A stretch of 64,000 nt of DNA from Halarcobacter mediterraneus (GTDB taxonomy: Bacteria; Campylobacterota; Campylobacteria; Campylobacterales; Arcobacteraceae): the NCBI RefSeq assembly GCF_004116625.1, contig NZ_NXIE01000003.1:1-64000 (forward strand), given 5' to 3'. A program made the translations under genes and the position numbers. Under the pieces are notes generated by a model. The model was not told the DNA's origin. It did no database searches and saw only the letters and a program-made list of their open reading frames with translations. Below are positions 8,965-17,710 of this stretch, piece by piece; the stretch's first letter is position 1, and every line of letters starts with the position of its first letter.

Positions 8965-10591
8965 AACAGATATGCTCATTGATGCAAAAGATATAAAATC
9001 AACGATTACTAGACTTAAAAATGAAGAAGATTATACATTATTATTAGATGTAACTGCAGTTGATTATTTACAATATCCAGATGTTACTCCATCTAGATTT
9101 GCAGTTATCTATATTTTAAGAACTAGTGATTTTAAAAAACAAATTTCTATTAAATCATATGTTGATGATAATACTTTAGAAGTAGATTCTATTTCTGATC
9201 TTTATTATTCTGCTGATTGGGCAGAGAGAGAAACTTTTGATCAGTATGGAATTAAATTCAAGGGTCATCATAATTTAAAAAGAGTATTAAACCACCATCA
9301 ATTTGTTGGTCACCCTCTAAGAAAAGATTATGAAATCACTAAAGGCCAAGTTTGTACTGAAACTGAAGACTTGATGGATGAAATGCTTCCTTTACTAAAA
9401 AGAAAAGGCTACAGTGAAGATGATATGGAAGAGCTAATGATGTTAAATGTTGGACCTTCTCACCCCGCTTCTCACGGTACAATTAGAAACTTCGTTGCAA
9501 TGGAAGGGGAAACTATTTCTGCTTGTGTAACTGAAATAGGTTATTTACACAGAGGTTTTGAAAAATCTTGTGAAACTCATAACTACTCTCAAATTATTCC
9601 ATATACAGATAGACTTAACTATTGTTCTGCCATTTTAAATAATATTGGTTATTCAAAAGCAGTTGAAGAGATGTTAGGTATTGATATTACTCCAAGAGCA
9701 AAAATGATTAGAGTAATAATAGGTGAGCTTTCAAGAATTATTGACCACCTTGTTTGTAATGCTGCAAATATGGTTGATTTAGGGGGACTTACTAGTTTAT
9801 GGTATTTATTTGCTCCAAGAGATAAAGCCTATGATTTATTTTCAAAATTAACAGGGGCTAGACTTACAAACTCATATACAAGAATTGGTGGTTTAGAATA
9901 TGATTTATATGATGGCTTTGAGCAAGACCTTTCTCAAGTGTTAAAAGATACTGAAAAAGCTATTGAAGATGCCTTATCTTTAATTTTACATAATAGAATT
10001 TACCATGATAGAACACAAGATGTAGGTGTAATTGATGCAGAATTTGCTATTAGTGCTGGTATTACTGGTCCTAACTTAAGAGCTGCTGGTGTTGCATATG
10101 ACATGAGAAAAGATAATCCATATTATGGATATGAAAACTTTGACTTTGATGTTGTTGTTGGTTCACATGGTGATGTTTATGACAGAATGATGTGTAGATT
10201 TGAAGAGATGAAACAATCAATTAGAATCATAAGACAAGCAATGAAAGAGCTTCCAGATGGACCACTAAATGTTGACCATCAAGGTATTATTCTTCCTGAT
10301 AAAAAAGATGTTTATGGAAATATCGAAGGTTTAATGAATCAATTCAAACTAACATTTGAAGGTATCAAAGTTCCTAAGGGTGAATATTATTCAGCAACTG
10401 AAGCTGGAAATGGTGAACTTGGATTCTACATCGTAAGTGATGGTTCAGGTATTCCATATAAAGTTAAATGTAGACCACCTTGCTTTTACTCTTTAGGTGC
10501 TTATTCAAGAATTGTAGAAGGTGATATGTTAGCTGATGCTATTGTAACAATGGCTAGTATGAACTTTATTGCAGGGGAGTTTGATAGATAA
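8957..10591 (+). CDS. nuoCD: NuoC-NuoD fusion, complex I 30/49-kDa subunits
   Basis: One 544-residue reading frame contains a NuoC domain (about 1-135; WAERETFDQYGI and HPLRKDYE) joined to NuoD (about 155-544; NVGPSHPASHGT, then the DLGGLTS and RIGGLEYD regions). NuoD residues line the quinone cavity with NuoB. Fused NuoCD is known from enterobacteria, whereas several Campylobacterota keep the two separate. The NuoC part is short. The ATG follows an AAGGG ribosome site and overlaps the nuoB stop; the next gene starts on the stop codon. Confidence 0.93.
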   Translation: MLKTDMLIDAKDIKSTITRLKNEEDYTLLLDVTAVDYLQYPDVTPSRFAVIYILRTSDFKKQISIKSYVDDNTLEVDSISDLYYSADWAERETFDQYGIKFKGHHNLKRVLNHHQFVGHPLRKDYEITKGQVCTETEDLMDEMLPLLKRKGYSEDDMEELMMLNVGPSHPASHGTIRNFVAMEGETISACVTEIGYLHRGFEKSCETHNYSQIIPYTDRLNYCSAILNNIGYSKAVEEMLGIDITPRAKMIRVIIGELSRIIDHLVCNAANMVDLGGLTSLWYLFAPRDKAYDLFSKLTGARLTNSYTRIGGLEYDLYDGFEQDLSQVLKDTEKAIEDALSLILHNRIYHDRTQDVGVIDAEFAISAGITGPNLRAAGVAYDMRKDNPYYGYENFDFDVVVGSHGDVYDRMMCRFEEMKQSIRIIRQAMKELPDGPLNVDHQGIILPDKKDVYGNIEGLMNQFKLTFEGIKVPKGEYYSATEAGNGELGFYIVSDGSGIPYKVKCRPPCFYSLGAYSRIVEGDMLADAIVTMASMNFIAGEFDR

Positions 10592-11067
10592 TGAGTAAAT
10601 TTAAATATACAGAAGAAAATGAAAAAGAGTTTGCAAGAATTGCTAAAAAATACCCAAAAATTGATGCAATGATGTTACCTGCATTATGGCTTGTTCAAGA
10701 ACAAGAAGGATGGGTAAGTCCAGATGCAATGGTTTTTGTAGCTGATAAATTAGGTAAAACTCCAATTGAAGTTTACGAATTTGCAACATTTTATACAATG
10801 TTTAATCTAAAACCAATTGGGACATATCATATAGAATTATGTAAAACACTTTCTTGTATGGTAATGGGTGCACCTGAACTTAAAAAATTTGTAAAAGATA
10901 CTTTAGGTATTGGTCCAGGAGAAACTAGTGAAGATGGAAAATTCCACTTCTCTGAAGTTGAGTGTCAAGGAGCTTGTGGTGGTGCACCAATGATTGCATT
11001 AAATAATCAGTACCATGAAAACATGTCTGTTGATAAACTTAAAAAGATTATTGAGGAGTGTAAGTAA
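10591..11067 (+). CDS. nuoE: NADH-quinone oxidoreductase subunit E
   Basis: This 158-residue thioredoxin-fold subunit has four cysteines for the N1a [2Fe-2S] cluster, in CKTLSC and CQGACGGAP. It belongs to the NADH-oxidising module with NuoF. Campylobacter and Helicobacter lack true NuoE and NuoF, so the presence of both here separates this organism from those genera and suggests that its complex I really can use NADH. It overlaps nuoCD and nuoF by one base each. Confidence 0.94.
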   Translation: MSKFKYTEENEKEFARIAKKYPKIDAMMLPALWLVQEQEGWVSPDAMVFVADKLGKTPIEVYEFATFYTMFNLKPIGTYHIELCKTLSCMVMGAPELKKFVKDTLGIGPGETSEDGKFHFSEVECQGACGGAPMIALNNQYHENMSVDKLKKIIEECK

Positions 11068-12326
11068 TGGCAGTTGAATTAGTAAAAATTGTTAGTAAGA
11101 ACTTTGACATTCCAGATTCTCATAAACTTGAAGTAGCTTTAAAAAATGGAAGATATGAATCTATTGATAAAGCATTTTCTATGCAACCAGATGAAATTAC
11201 AGAAGAAGTTTGTAAATCAGGTTTAAGGGGTAAAGGTGGTGGTGGTGCTGCCTGTGGACCAAAATGGAAATTAATGCCACCAGTTGATGAAAGACCAAGA
11301 TATTTAATTGTAAATGGTGATGAATCAGAACCTGGAACATTCAAAGATAGGCAAATTTTCCAATATGATCCACATTTACTGATTGAAGGAATAATTTGTT
11401 CTTCATATGCAATCGGTGCCCATGATGCATATATTTATATCAGAGGTGAATATAAATGGTTTATTGATAGATTAAATGAAGCAATAGAAGAAGCATATGA
11501 AGCTGGAATCATTGGTGAAAAAGTAATGAATAAATATGATTATAGAATTGACATTACTGTTCATAGAGGTGGTGGAGCTTATATTTGTGGTGAAAAATCT
11601 GCTTTAATTGAATCAATAGAAGGTAAAAGAGGTCACCCAAGACTTAAACCACATGGCAAAGAATGTGAATGGTTTTATGGAATGCCTGCAACAGTTAACA
11701 ATGTTGAAACAATTTCATCTGTTCCTAATATTGTATTAAATGGATATGAGTCATATACAAAATGGGGAACTGAAAAAGCACCTGGTACTATGCTATTTGC
11801 TATGAGTGGTCCAGTTAAAAACCCAGGAGTTTATGAACTTCAATATGGTGAAAAAATGATTGATGTTATTAATGACATCGGTGGTGGAATGAAAAATGGA
11901 ATGAAATTAAAAGCTTTAATTCCAGGTGGTGCTTCATGTCCTATTCTTACAGCCGAAGAAGTAGAAAAAGCATATTTAGATTATGAATCTATGTGGGACA
12001 TTGGTTCAACACTTGGTACTGGTGGGATGATGATTATCCCTGAAGGTACTTCAATGGTGGATGTGGCTAAAAATTTAATTGAATTTTATCATCATGAATC
12101 TTGTGGTCAATGTACTCCTTGTAGAGAAGGAACAGGATGGATAGATAAAACTATCAAAAAAATTCTTGATGGAAATGGTTCAGAAAAAGATCTTGATACT
12201 ATCATAGATGTATGTGGAACAATGAATGGAAAAACTATTTGTGTGTTTGCACCAGCAGTTAAAGATATTATCCAAAGTATCGTTGAAAAATATAGACATG
12301 AATTTGAAGAACATTTTAAAAGCTAA
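11067..12326 (+). CDS. nuoF: NADH-quinone oxidoreductase subunit F
   Basis: This 419-residue flavoprotein of the NADH-binding module has a glycine-rich GLRGKGGGGA loop near residue 55 (NADH/FMN site), NGDESEPGTFKDR, and the N3 [4Fe-4S] ligands in SCGQCTPCREG plus a later CVFAPA cysteine. It takes hydride from NADH to FMN and feeds the iron-sulfur chain. It ends 22 bases before gltA, which interrupts the usual nuoF-nuoG junction. Confidence 0.95.
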   Translation: MAVELVKIVSKNFDIPDSHKLEVALKNGRYESIDKAFSMQPDEITEEVCKSGLRGKGGGGAACGPKWKLMPPVDERPRYLIVNGDESEPGTFKDRQIFQYDPHLLIEGIICSSYAIGAHDAYIYIRGEYKWFIDRLNEAIEEAYEAGIIGEKVMNKYDYRIDITVHRGGGAYICGEKSALIESIEGKRGHPRLKPHGKECEWFYGMPATVNNVETISSVPNIVLNGYESYTKWGTEKAPGTMLFAMSGPVKNPGVYELQYGEKMIDVINDIGGGMKNGMKLKALIPGGASCPILTAEEVEKAYLDYESMWDIGSTLGTGGMMIIPEGTSMVDVAKNLIEFYHHESCGQCTPCREGTGWIDKTIKKILDGNGSEKDLDTIIDVCGTMNGKTICVFAPAVKDIIQSIVEKYRHEFEEHFKS

Positions 12327-12348
12327 AATATAAGGAGAAAAAATAAAG

Positions 12349-13635
12349 ATGGCAAAAAATACTTTTACACTAACAGATAACAGAAATGGTAAATCTTATG
12401 AATATGATGTTTTAAGTGGGACAAGAGGTCCTGATGTATTAGATATTAGAACATTCTATAAAGATTCAGGAATGTTTACTTATGATCCAGGATATACTTC
12501 AACAGCATCTTGTGAATCTAAAATTACATTTATTGATGGGGAGAACTCTGAACTAAGATATAGAGGATATGATATTAGAGATTTAGCTGGTAAAAAATCT
12601 TATTTAGATGTTTGTCACCTTTTAATGATGGGAAGACTACCTAGCGAAGAAGAGTCAAAAGATTTTGACCTAGAGATTAGACATAGATCTTTCCTAAATG
12701 AAGGAATAATTAGACTATTTGATGCCTTACCTGATGGTGCTCACCCAATGGCAACTATGGGTGCTGCAACAATGGCATTATCTGCATTTTATAAAGATCA
12801 CCTACATTTAGAAGATGAAGAACAATTTAAAACAATGAGAAGAAGAATTCTTGCAAAAATGCCTACTATTGCAGCTATGGCTTATAGAAACTCAATTGGT
12901 ACTCCATTAATTTATCCTAATGTAAATAAATACTTTACTGAAAACTTCTTATATATGTTAAGAGCTTATCCAGGTGGAACAATGAAATACTTAGGTGATG
13001 GTAAAAATGAAGAAATAAGACAAGTTGAAGTTGATGCATTAGATGCAATCTTAACTTTACATGCAGATCATGAACAAAATGCATCTACTACAACAGTTAG
13101 AAACGTTGGTTCGACTGAAGCTCACCCTTATGTTGCAATTGCTTCTGGTATTTCTGCACTATGGGGTTCTGCTCATGGTGGTGCTAATGAAAAAGTAATG
13201 GATCAATTAAGATTAATTGGTGATGTTAAAAATGTACCAACTTATATTGCAAAAGCAAAAGATAGAAATGATCCATTCAGATTAATGGGATTTGGGCATA
13301 GAGTATATAAAAACAGAGACCCTAGAGCAGAAACTCTTAAAAAACTACAAGATAAATTAAGAAAAGAATTAAATTTAGATTCAAGATTATTAGATGTTGC
13401 AGCAGCAGTTGAAGAAGCAGCATTAAGTGATGACTATTTTAAAGATAGAGGATTATATCCAAACATTGATTTCTATTCAGGTGTTATTTTAACAGCACTT
13501 AAAATTCCTGTAGAAATGTTTACACCAATTTTTGTTATTGGAAGAATTCCAGGATGGATTTCACAATGGTCTGAGTTAAAACAAGATCCTACAGCTAAAA
13601 TTGCAAGACCAAGACAATTGTATACAGGTAAATAA
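12349..13635 (+). CDS. gltA: Citrate synthase inside the nuo operon
   Basis: This is a full-length 428-residue type II citrate synthase. It has the N-terminal beta-rich domain, the GSAHGGANE and FGHRVYKNRDPRA active-site regions, and a conserved C-terminus. It condenses acetyl-CoA and oxaloacetate, the entry step of the TCA cycle. It has its own AAGGAG site and sits on the same strand between nuoF (22-base gap) and nuoG (28-base gap), with no terminator on either side, so it should be co-transcribed with complex I. Its base composition is like that of its neighbours, so there is no sign of recent transfer. Confidence 0.95.
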   Translation: MAKNTFTLTDNRNGKSYEYDVLSGTRGPDVLDIRTFYKDSGMFTYDPGYTSTASCESKITFIDGENSELRYRGYDIRDLAGKKSYLDVCHLLMMGRLPSEEESKDFDLEIRHRSFLNEGIIRLFDALPDGAHPMATMGAATMALSAFYKDHLHLEDEEQFKTMRRRILAKMPTIAAMAYRNSIGTPLIYPNVNKYFTENFLYMLRAYPGGTMKYLGDGKNEEIRQVEVDALDAILTLHADHEQNASTTTVRNVGSTEAHPYVAIASGISALWGSAHGGANEKVMDQLRLIGDVKNVPTYIAKAKDRNDPFRLMGFGHRVYKNRDPRAETLKKLQDKLRKELNLDSRLLDVAAAVEEAALSDDYFKDRGLYPNIDFYSGVILTALKIPVEMFTPIFVIGRIPGWISQWSELKQDPTAKIARPRQLYTGK

Positions 13636-13663
13636 CAAGTGTCAAAAAAGGAGATGACGCACC

Positions 13664-15100
13664 ATGAGTGACTTAGTTAAATTTTCAGTAAATGGGGAAG
13701 AACACGAGGCCAAAAAGGGTAGTCTTTTAATAGACACTCTTTTAGACCGAGATATTCATATCCCTCATTTTTGCTACCATCAAGCCTTAGGTAAAGATGG
13801 TAATTGTAGAATGTGTATGGTAGAGATTGAAGGTCAAAAAAGACCTCAAATCGCGTGTGATACTCCAGTTAAAGAAGGTATGATTGTAAGAACAAAAGGT
13901 GAAAATATCGAAAAAGTTAGAAGAGATATTTTAGAACTTGAACTTATTAATCACCCTATTGACTGCCCTACATGTGACCAAGCAGGAGAGTGTAAATTAC
14001 AAGATTATTACATGAAATCTGGATTTTATGAATCAAGAATAAATGTAAATCAAAAAGTAACTGCACGAAAAAGAGTTGATTTAGGTTCTAATGTAATGTT
14101 AGACCAAGAAAGATGTGTTCTTTGTACAAGATGTGTAAGATTCTGTTCTGACATTACAGGAACAAATGAACTAGGAGTAATTAGTAGAGCAGACCATTCA
14201 GTAATTGGTACATTCCCAGGGAGACCTCTTAGTAATCCATATGCAATGAATGTAGTTGATCTTTGCCCAGTGGGAGCATTAACTTCAAAAGATTTTAGAT
14301 TTAAACAAAGAGTGTGGTTTATGGAATCTTTTAATGCAATTTGTAATGGTTGTTCAAGAGGGTGCAATATTTATGTAGACCATAGAAAAGAAAAATACAA
14401 AGATGATCAAATCTTTAGATTTAGACCAAGAGTTAATAAAGAAGTAAATGGTTGGTTCATCTGTGATGAAGGTAGACTTTCATATAAAAATGAAGAAGAA
14501 AATAGATTTACAACACCTTTAATAAACTCAGCTGAAACTGTATTTAGTAATACCATCACTGAAGTATATAAAACTTTAACAGAAGAAAAAGATATCCTTT
14601 TTGTTTTAGATCCATCTTTATCTTTAGAAGAAATGCAAAATACATGTAAGTTAGCCGAAGTTGTAAAAGCAGAAGTTACAGGTTATTCTCCTCAATATAT
14701 TGATGAGAGTTTTGGAGATGATTATTTAAAGAAAAATGATAAAAGTCCAAATAGAGCTTCATTTAAAGAGTTAAATATTAATGAATCAGAAGAAGATTTT
14801 AAAAATAAAATTGCAAAAGCTAAAACTGTAATTATATTAAATAATAACTACTTCGACCAAAACCTAGAGATTTTAGAGGGTAAAATTGTTATTTCTTGTT
14901 TCTCACATAACTGTTTAACAATTTCGAAATCTGATGTAGCTATTCCTATTTCATCATTCTATGAAAAAAATGGTACATACATAAATTTTGAAGGAACTAA
15001 GCAAAAAGTTATTTCAAAAATAAAAAAAGATAATCCAATGGAATCAATATCTTCAATTATTGAACATATTAAATCTATGATTGAAAAAGGTAGCCTATGA
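13664..15100 (+). CDS. nuoG: NADH-quinone oxidoreductase subunit G, short form
   Basis: The N-terminal half is a normal NuoG: [2Fe-2S] cysteines in CYHQALGKDGNCRMC and a later Cys, the His-plus-Cys ligand set in HPIDCPTCDQAGEC, a ferredoxin-like CVLCTRCVRFC with CPVGAL, and then CNGCSRGC. After about residue 280 only a weak remnant of the molybdopterin-oxidoreductase-like domain remains. At 478 residues it is far shorter than the roughly 800-900 residues of typical NuoG. The reading frame is clean and overlaps nuoH by 4 bases, so this is a compact form and not a broken gene. Confidence 0.9.
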   Translation: MSDLVKFSVNGEEHEAKKGSLLIDTLLDRDIHIPHFCYHQALGKDGNCRMCMVEIEGQKRPQIACDTPVKEGMIVRTKGENIEKVRRDILELELINHPIDCPTCDQAGECKLQDYYMKSGFYESRINVNQKVTARKRVDLGSNVMLDQERCVLCTRCVRFCSDITGTNELGVISRADHSVIGTFPGRPLSNPYAMNVVDLCPVGALTSKDFRFKQRVWFMESFNAICNGCSRGCNIYVDHRKEKYKDDQIFRFRPRVNKEVNGWFICDEGRLSYKNEEENRFTTPLINSAETVFSNTITEVYKTLTEEKDILFVLDPSLSLEEMQNTCKLAEVVKAEVTGYSPQYIDESFGDDYLKKNDKSPNRASFKELNINESEEDFKNKIAKAKTVIILNNNYFDQNLEILEGKIVISCFSHNCLTISKSDVAIPISSFYEKNGTYINFEGTKQKVISKIKKDNPMESISSIIEHIKSMIEKGSL

Positions 15101-16380
15101 GTACAGCTGCAATAGTAATTATTATAGTAAACATTCTTCTTGCTAAGATTCTTTCAGTTGGTACTACACCAATTATGGTTTGGTGGGAAAGAAGAGTTGC
15201 TGGTTTTATTCAAGATAGAACAGGACCAAATAGATGTGATATCGGTGGAATTAGACTTGGTGGTTTAATTCAAGCAATTGCAGATATGTTAAAGCTTGTA
15301 TTTAAAGAAGATTTTACTCCTTCACATATAAAAGAAAAATTTCTTTATACAATTGCACCAGCTTTAGTATTTATCTGTTCATTTTTAACAATGGCAGTTA
15401 TTCCTTTTGCTGATAATTTAGTTATTGATGGTGAAAGTTTTATGATGCAAGCAATTCCAACTCAACTTGGAATTATGTGGTTCTTAGCATTTGCTGGTTT
15501 ATCTGTATTTGGTATTATCTTAGGTGGATATTCATCTCAAAATAAATATGGTTTATTAGGTGGTATTAGAGCTTCTGCACAAGTTATCTCTTATGAAGCA
15601 GCAATGGGCTTATCTATTATCTCTGTTTTACTAACATATGGTTCAATTAACTTAAATGATATGGTACAAGCTCAAGGTGGAACATTCTTTGGTATTATTC
15701 CATCGTGGGGTATCTTTATGCAACCACTTGCAGCTTTAATCTTTATTGTTACTGCATTTGCTGAAACAAATAGAACACCTTTTGATATTGCTGAAGGTGA
15801 GTCTGAGATTGTTGCTGGTTATCATACTGAATATTCTGCAATGAGATTTGGTCTTTTCCAAGTTGGTGAATATGCTGCAATGAGTGCATCATCTGCTATT
15901 ATTGTAACTCTATTCTTAGGTGGATATCATATTCCATGGATGGATACAGCAACTATTCAAAATAACATCAACTATGTAATTTTAGCTATTGTTATTTTAT
16001 TACCAATTAAAGCATACCTTTTTGCTAAATGGATGAGTAAAAACTATGATTGGTTAGATCCTAAAGATAAAAGAAATAAAGAGAAAAATATTTTAATTAG
16101 AGGATTCTGGTTAATTGCAATTATTATCTCTGCTGTTTTAATTATGTTCTTAGTTACAGGACTTGGTGAAAATGGCGTAAATATTGCAACAGCAGTTATC
16201 CAAATTGGTACATTTGTAGTTAAATTCTTACTTATGAACTTAGTATTCATCTGGATTAGATGGACTCTATTAAGATTTAGATATGACCAATTGCAAATGT
16301 TAGGATGGAAAGTTCTTATTCCATTATCAATATTAAATATTGTAATAACAGCAACATTCATTGTTGTAACAGGAAGTTAA
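15097..16380 (+). CDS. nuoH: NADH-quinone oxidoreductase subunit H
   Basis: A 427-residue membrane subunit with about eight or more helices that connects the peripheral arm to the proton-pumping arm and forms part of the quinone tunnel. WWERRVAGFIQDRTGPNR near residue 28 and the EGESEIVAGYHTEYSA loop, with its essential acidic residues, are diagnostic. It is somewhat long for the family, with extra sequence in the C-terminal half. It overlaps nuoG and is followed one base later by nuoI. Confidence 0.95.
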   Translation: MSTAAIVIIIVNILLAKILSVGTTPIMVWWERRVAGFIQDRTGPNRCDIGGIRLGGLIQAIADMLKLVFKEDFTPSHIKEKFLYTIAPALVFICSFLTMAVIPFADNLVIDGESFMMQAIPTQLGIMWFLAFAGLSVFGIILGGYSSQNKYGLLGGIRASAQVISYEAAMGLSIISVLLTYGSINLNDMVQAQGGTFFGIIPSWGIFMQPLAALIFIVTAFAETNRTPFDIAEGESEIVAGYHTEYSAMRFGLFQVGEYAAMSASSAIIVTLFLGGYHIPWMDTATIQNNINYVILAIVILLPIKAYLFAKWMSKNYDWLDPKDKRNKEKNILIRGFWLIAIIISAVLIMFLVTGLGENGVNIATAVIQIGTFVVKFLLMNLVFIWIRWTLLRFRYDQLQMLGWKVLIPLSILNIVITATFIVVTGS

Positions 16381-16381
16381 T

Positions 16382-16888
16382 ATGGGAATTAAAATTGTAG
16401 AAAGACATGGAAAGTCTCTAAAAGATAGATTATACATTCCTGCCATTATGGGTGGGATGAAGACTACTTTTACACACTTTAAAGAAAATTTGAGCGATGT
16501 CTCAAATCTTAAAACAATGCAGTACCCTGAAGTTCAACCCGATGATATCACAGATAGATATAGAGGTGTACACAGACTTACTAAATGGGAAGATGAAAGT
16601 GAGAAATGTGTTGCTTGTTATATGTGTGCTACTGCTTGTCCTGCTCAATGTATTTTTATTGATGCAGAAGAAAGATTTGATGATAAAGCAGAAAAAAGAC
16701 CAAAAGAGTTCAAAATAGACCTTTTAGAATGTGTATACTGTGGTTATTGCGTAGAAGCTTGCCCTTGTGATGCAATTAGAATGGATACAGGTATTTTTAG
16801 TTTTACTGGAGATAAAAGAGAAGACTTTGTAGTAGATAAAAAATACCTAATGTCTAATGAACGTTCAAAGGATTTTGATGATGAGTGA
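16382..16888 (+). CDS. nuoI: NADH-quinone oxidoreductase subunit I
   Basis: This 168-residue ferredoxin-like subunit has two [4Fe-4S] motifs, CVACYMCATACP and CVYCGYCVEACP. They carry electrons (clusters N6a/N6b) from NuoG towards NuoB. The N-terminal arm packs on the membrane arm. Its last codons overlap the nuoJ start (ATGATGAGTGA). Confidence 0.95.
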   Translation: MGIKIVERHGKSLKDRLYIPAIMGGMKTTFTHFKENLSDVSNLKTMQYPEVQPDDITDRYRGVHRLTKWEDESEKCVACYMCATACPAQCIFIDAEERFDDKAEKRPKEFKIDLLECVYCGYCVEACPCDAIRMDTGIFSFTGDKREDFVVDKKYLMSNERSKDFDDE

Positions 16889-17399
16889 TTTTATTTTTAT
16901 AGCACTTAGTGGCTTGTCAATTTTAGGTGCAATTATGATGCTAGTATATAAAAACCCAATGTATTCAGCACTTGGATTACTTATTTCAATTTTGGCTGTT
17001 GCTGGACTATTTGCATTATTAAATGCAACTTTCCTTTTTATGGTTCAAATTATAGTTTACGCAGGGGCAATTATGACACTAATTTTATTTTTACTTATGT
17101 TTCTTAATATTAAAGAAGAACATCTTCCAAAAGAACCTAAGAAATATTTATTAATAACAATTGGTGCAATAATAATGATTCCTTTTAATATGGTTATTTT
17201 AAAAGCTGTTGCAAATCTTCCAGAAGCTGATATGAATATTGTTGCAAATAGTACTTTTGGAGATATTAAGCCTATTGGAAAACTTTTATATAATGATTGG
17301 ATTTTAGCTTTTGAGTTAATTTCTATTTTATTATTAGTTGCACTTGTAGGTTCAATTGTTTTAGCTAAAAGAAAAAAAGCTAAGAAGGAGAATGCATGA
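16878..17399 (+). CDS. nuoJ: NADH-quinone oxidoreductase subunit J
   Basis: A five-helix membrane subunit of the proton-pumping arm, with the YAGAIMTLILFLLMFLNI segment (third helix) typical of NuoJ. The longest frame opens at 16857, but the paired ATGs at 16878 and 16881 sit at a good distance from AAAGG (16867-16871) and give the usual N-terminus, so the later start is preferred. It overlaps nuoI and then nuoK by 4 bases. Confidence 0.92.
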   Translation: MMSDFIFIALSGLSILGAIMMLVYKNPMYSALGLLISILAVAGLFALLNATFLFMVQIIVYAGAIMTLILFLLMFLNIKEEHLPKEPKKYLLITIGAIIMIPFNMVILKAVANLPEADMNIVANSTFGDIKPIGKLLYNDWILAFELISILLLVALVGSIVLAKRKKAKKENA

Positions 17400-17710
17400 T
17401 TAGTTTAACATCATATGCTTTTGTTTCTATGATTCTTTTTTCAATAGGAGTTATAGGTGTAATTGCTAGAAGAAATATTTTTGTTATCTATATGTCAATT
17501 GAACTTATGTTAAATGGAATTGCACTTTTCCTTATAACATTTGCAAGATACCATTTTAATATGGATCCTCAAATTATTACAGTTATGGTTATCTCAATTG
17601 CAGCTGCAGAAGCAGCAATTTTCTTATCTGTAATTATTTTATTATTCAGAACTAAAAAATCTCTTGATACAGATATCTTTACAACACTTACACAAGGAGA
17701 AAAATCATGA
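17396..17710 (+). CDS. nuoK: NADH-quinone oxidoreductase subunit K
   Basis: At 104 residues and three helices this is a standard NuoK (MrpC-like) subunit. The MSIELMLNGIAL segment contains the conserved membrane glutamate, and a second one lies in AAAEAAIFL. Both matter for proton transfer. It overlaps nuoJ and nuoL by 4 bases each. Confidence 0.95.
   Translation: MISLTSYAFVSMILFSIGVIGVIARRNIFVIYMSIELMLNGIALFLITFARYHFNMDPQIITVMVISIAAAEAAIFLSVIILLFRTKKSLDTDIFTTLTQGEKS

Noticed and set aside
14050-14367. A 105-codon minus-strand frame inside nuoG
   Set aside because: It mirrors the conserved iron-sulfur region of nuoG; a shadow of codon bias.
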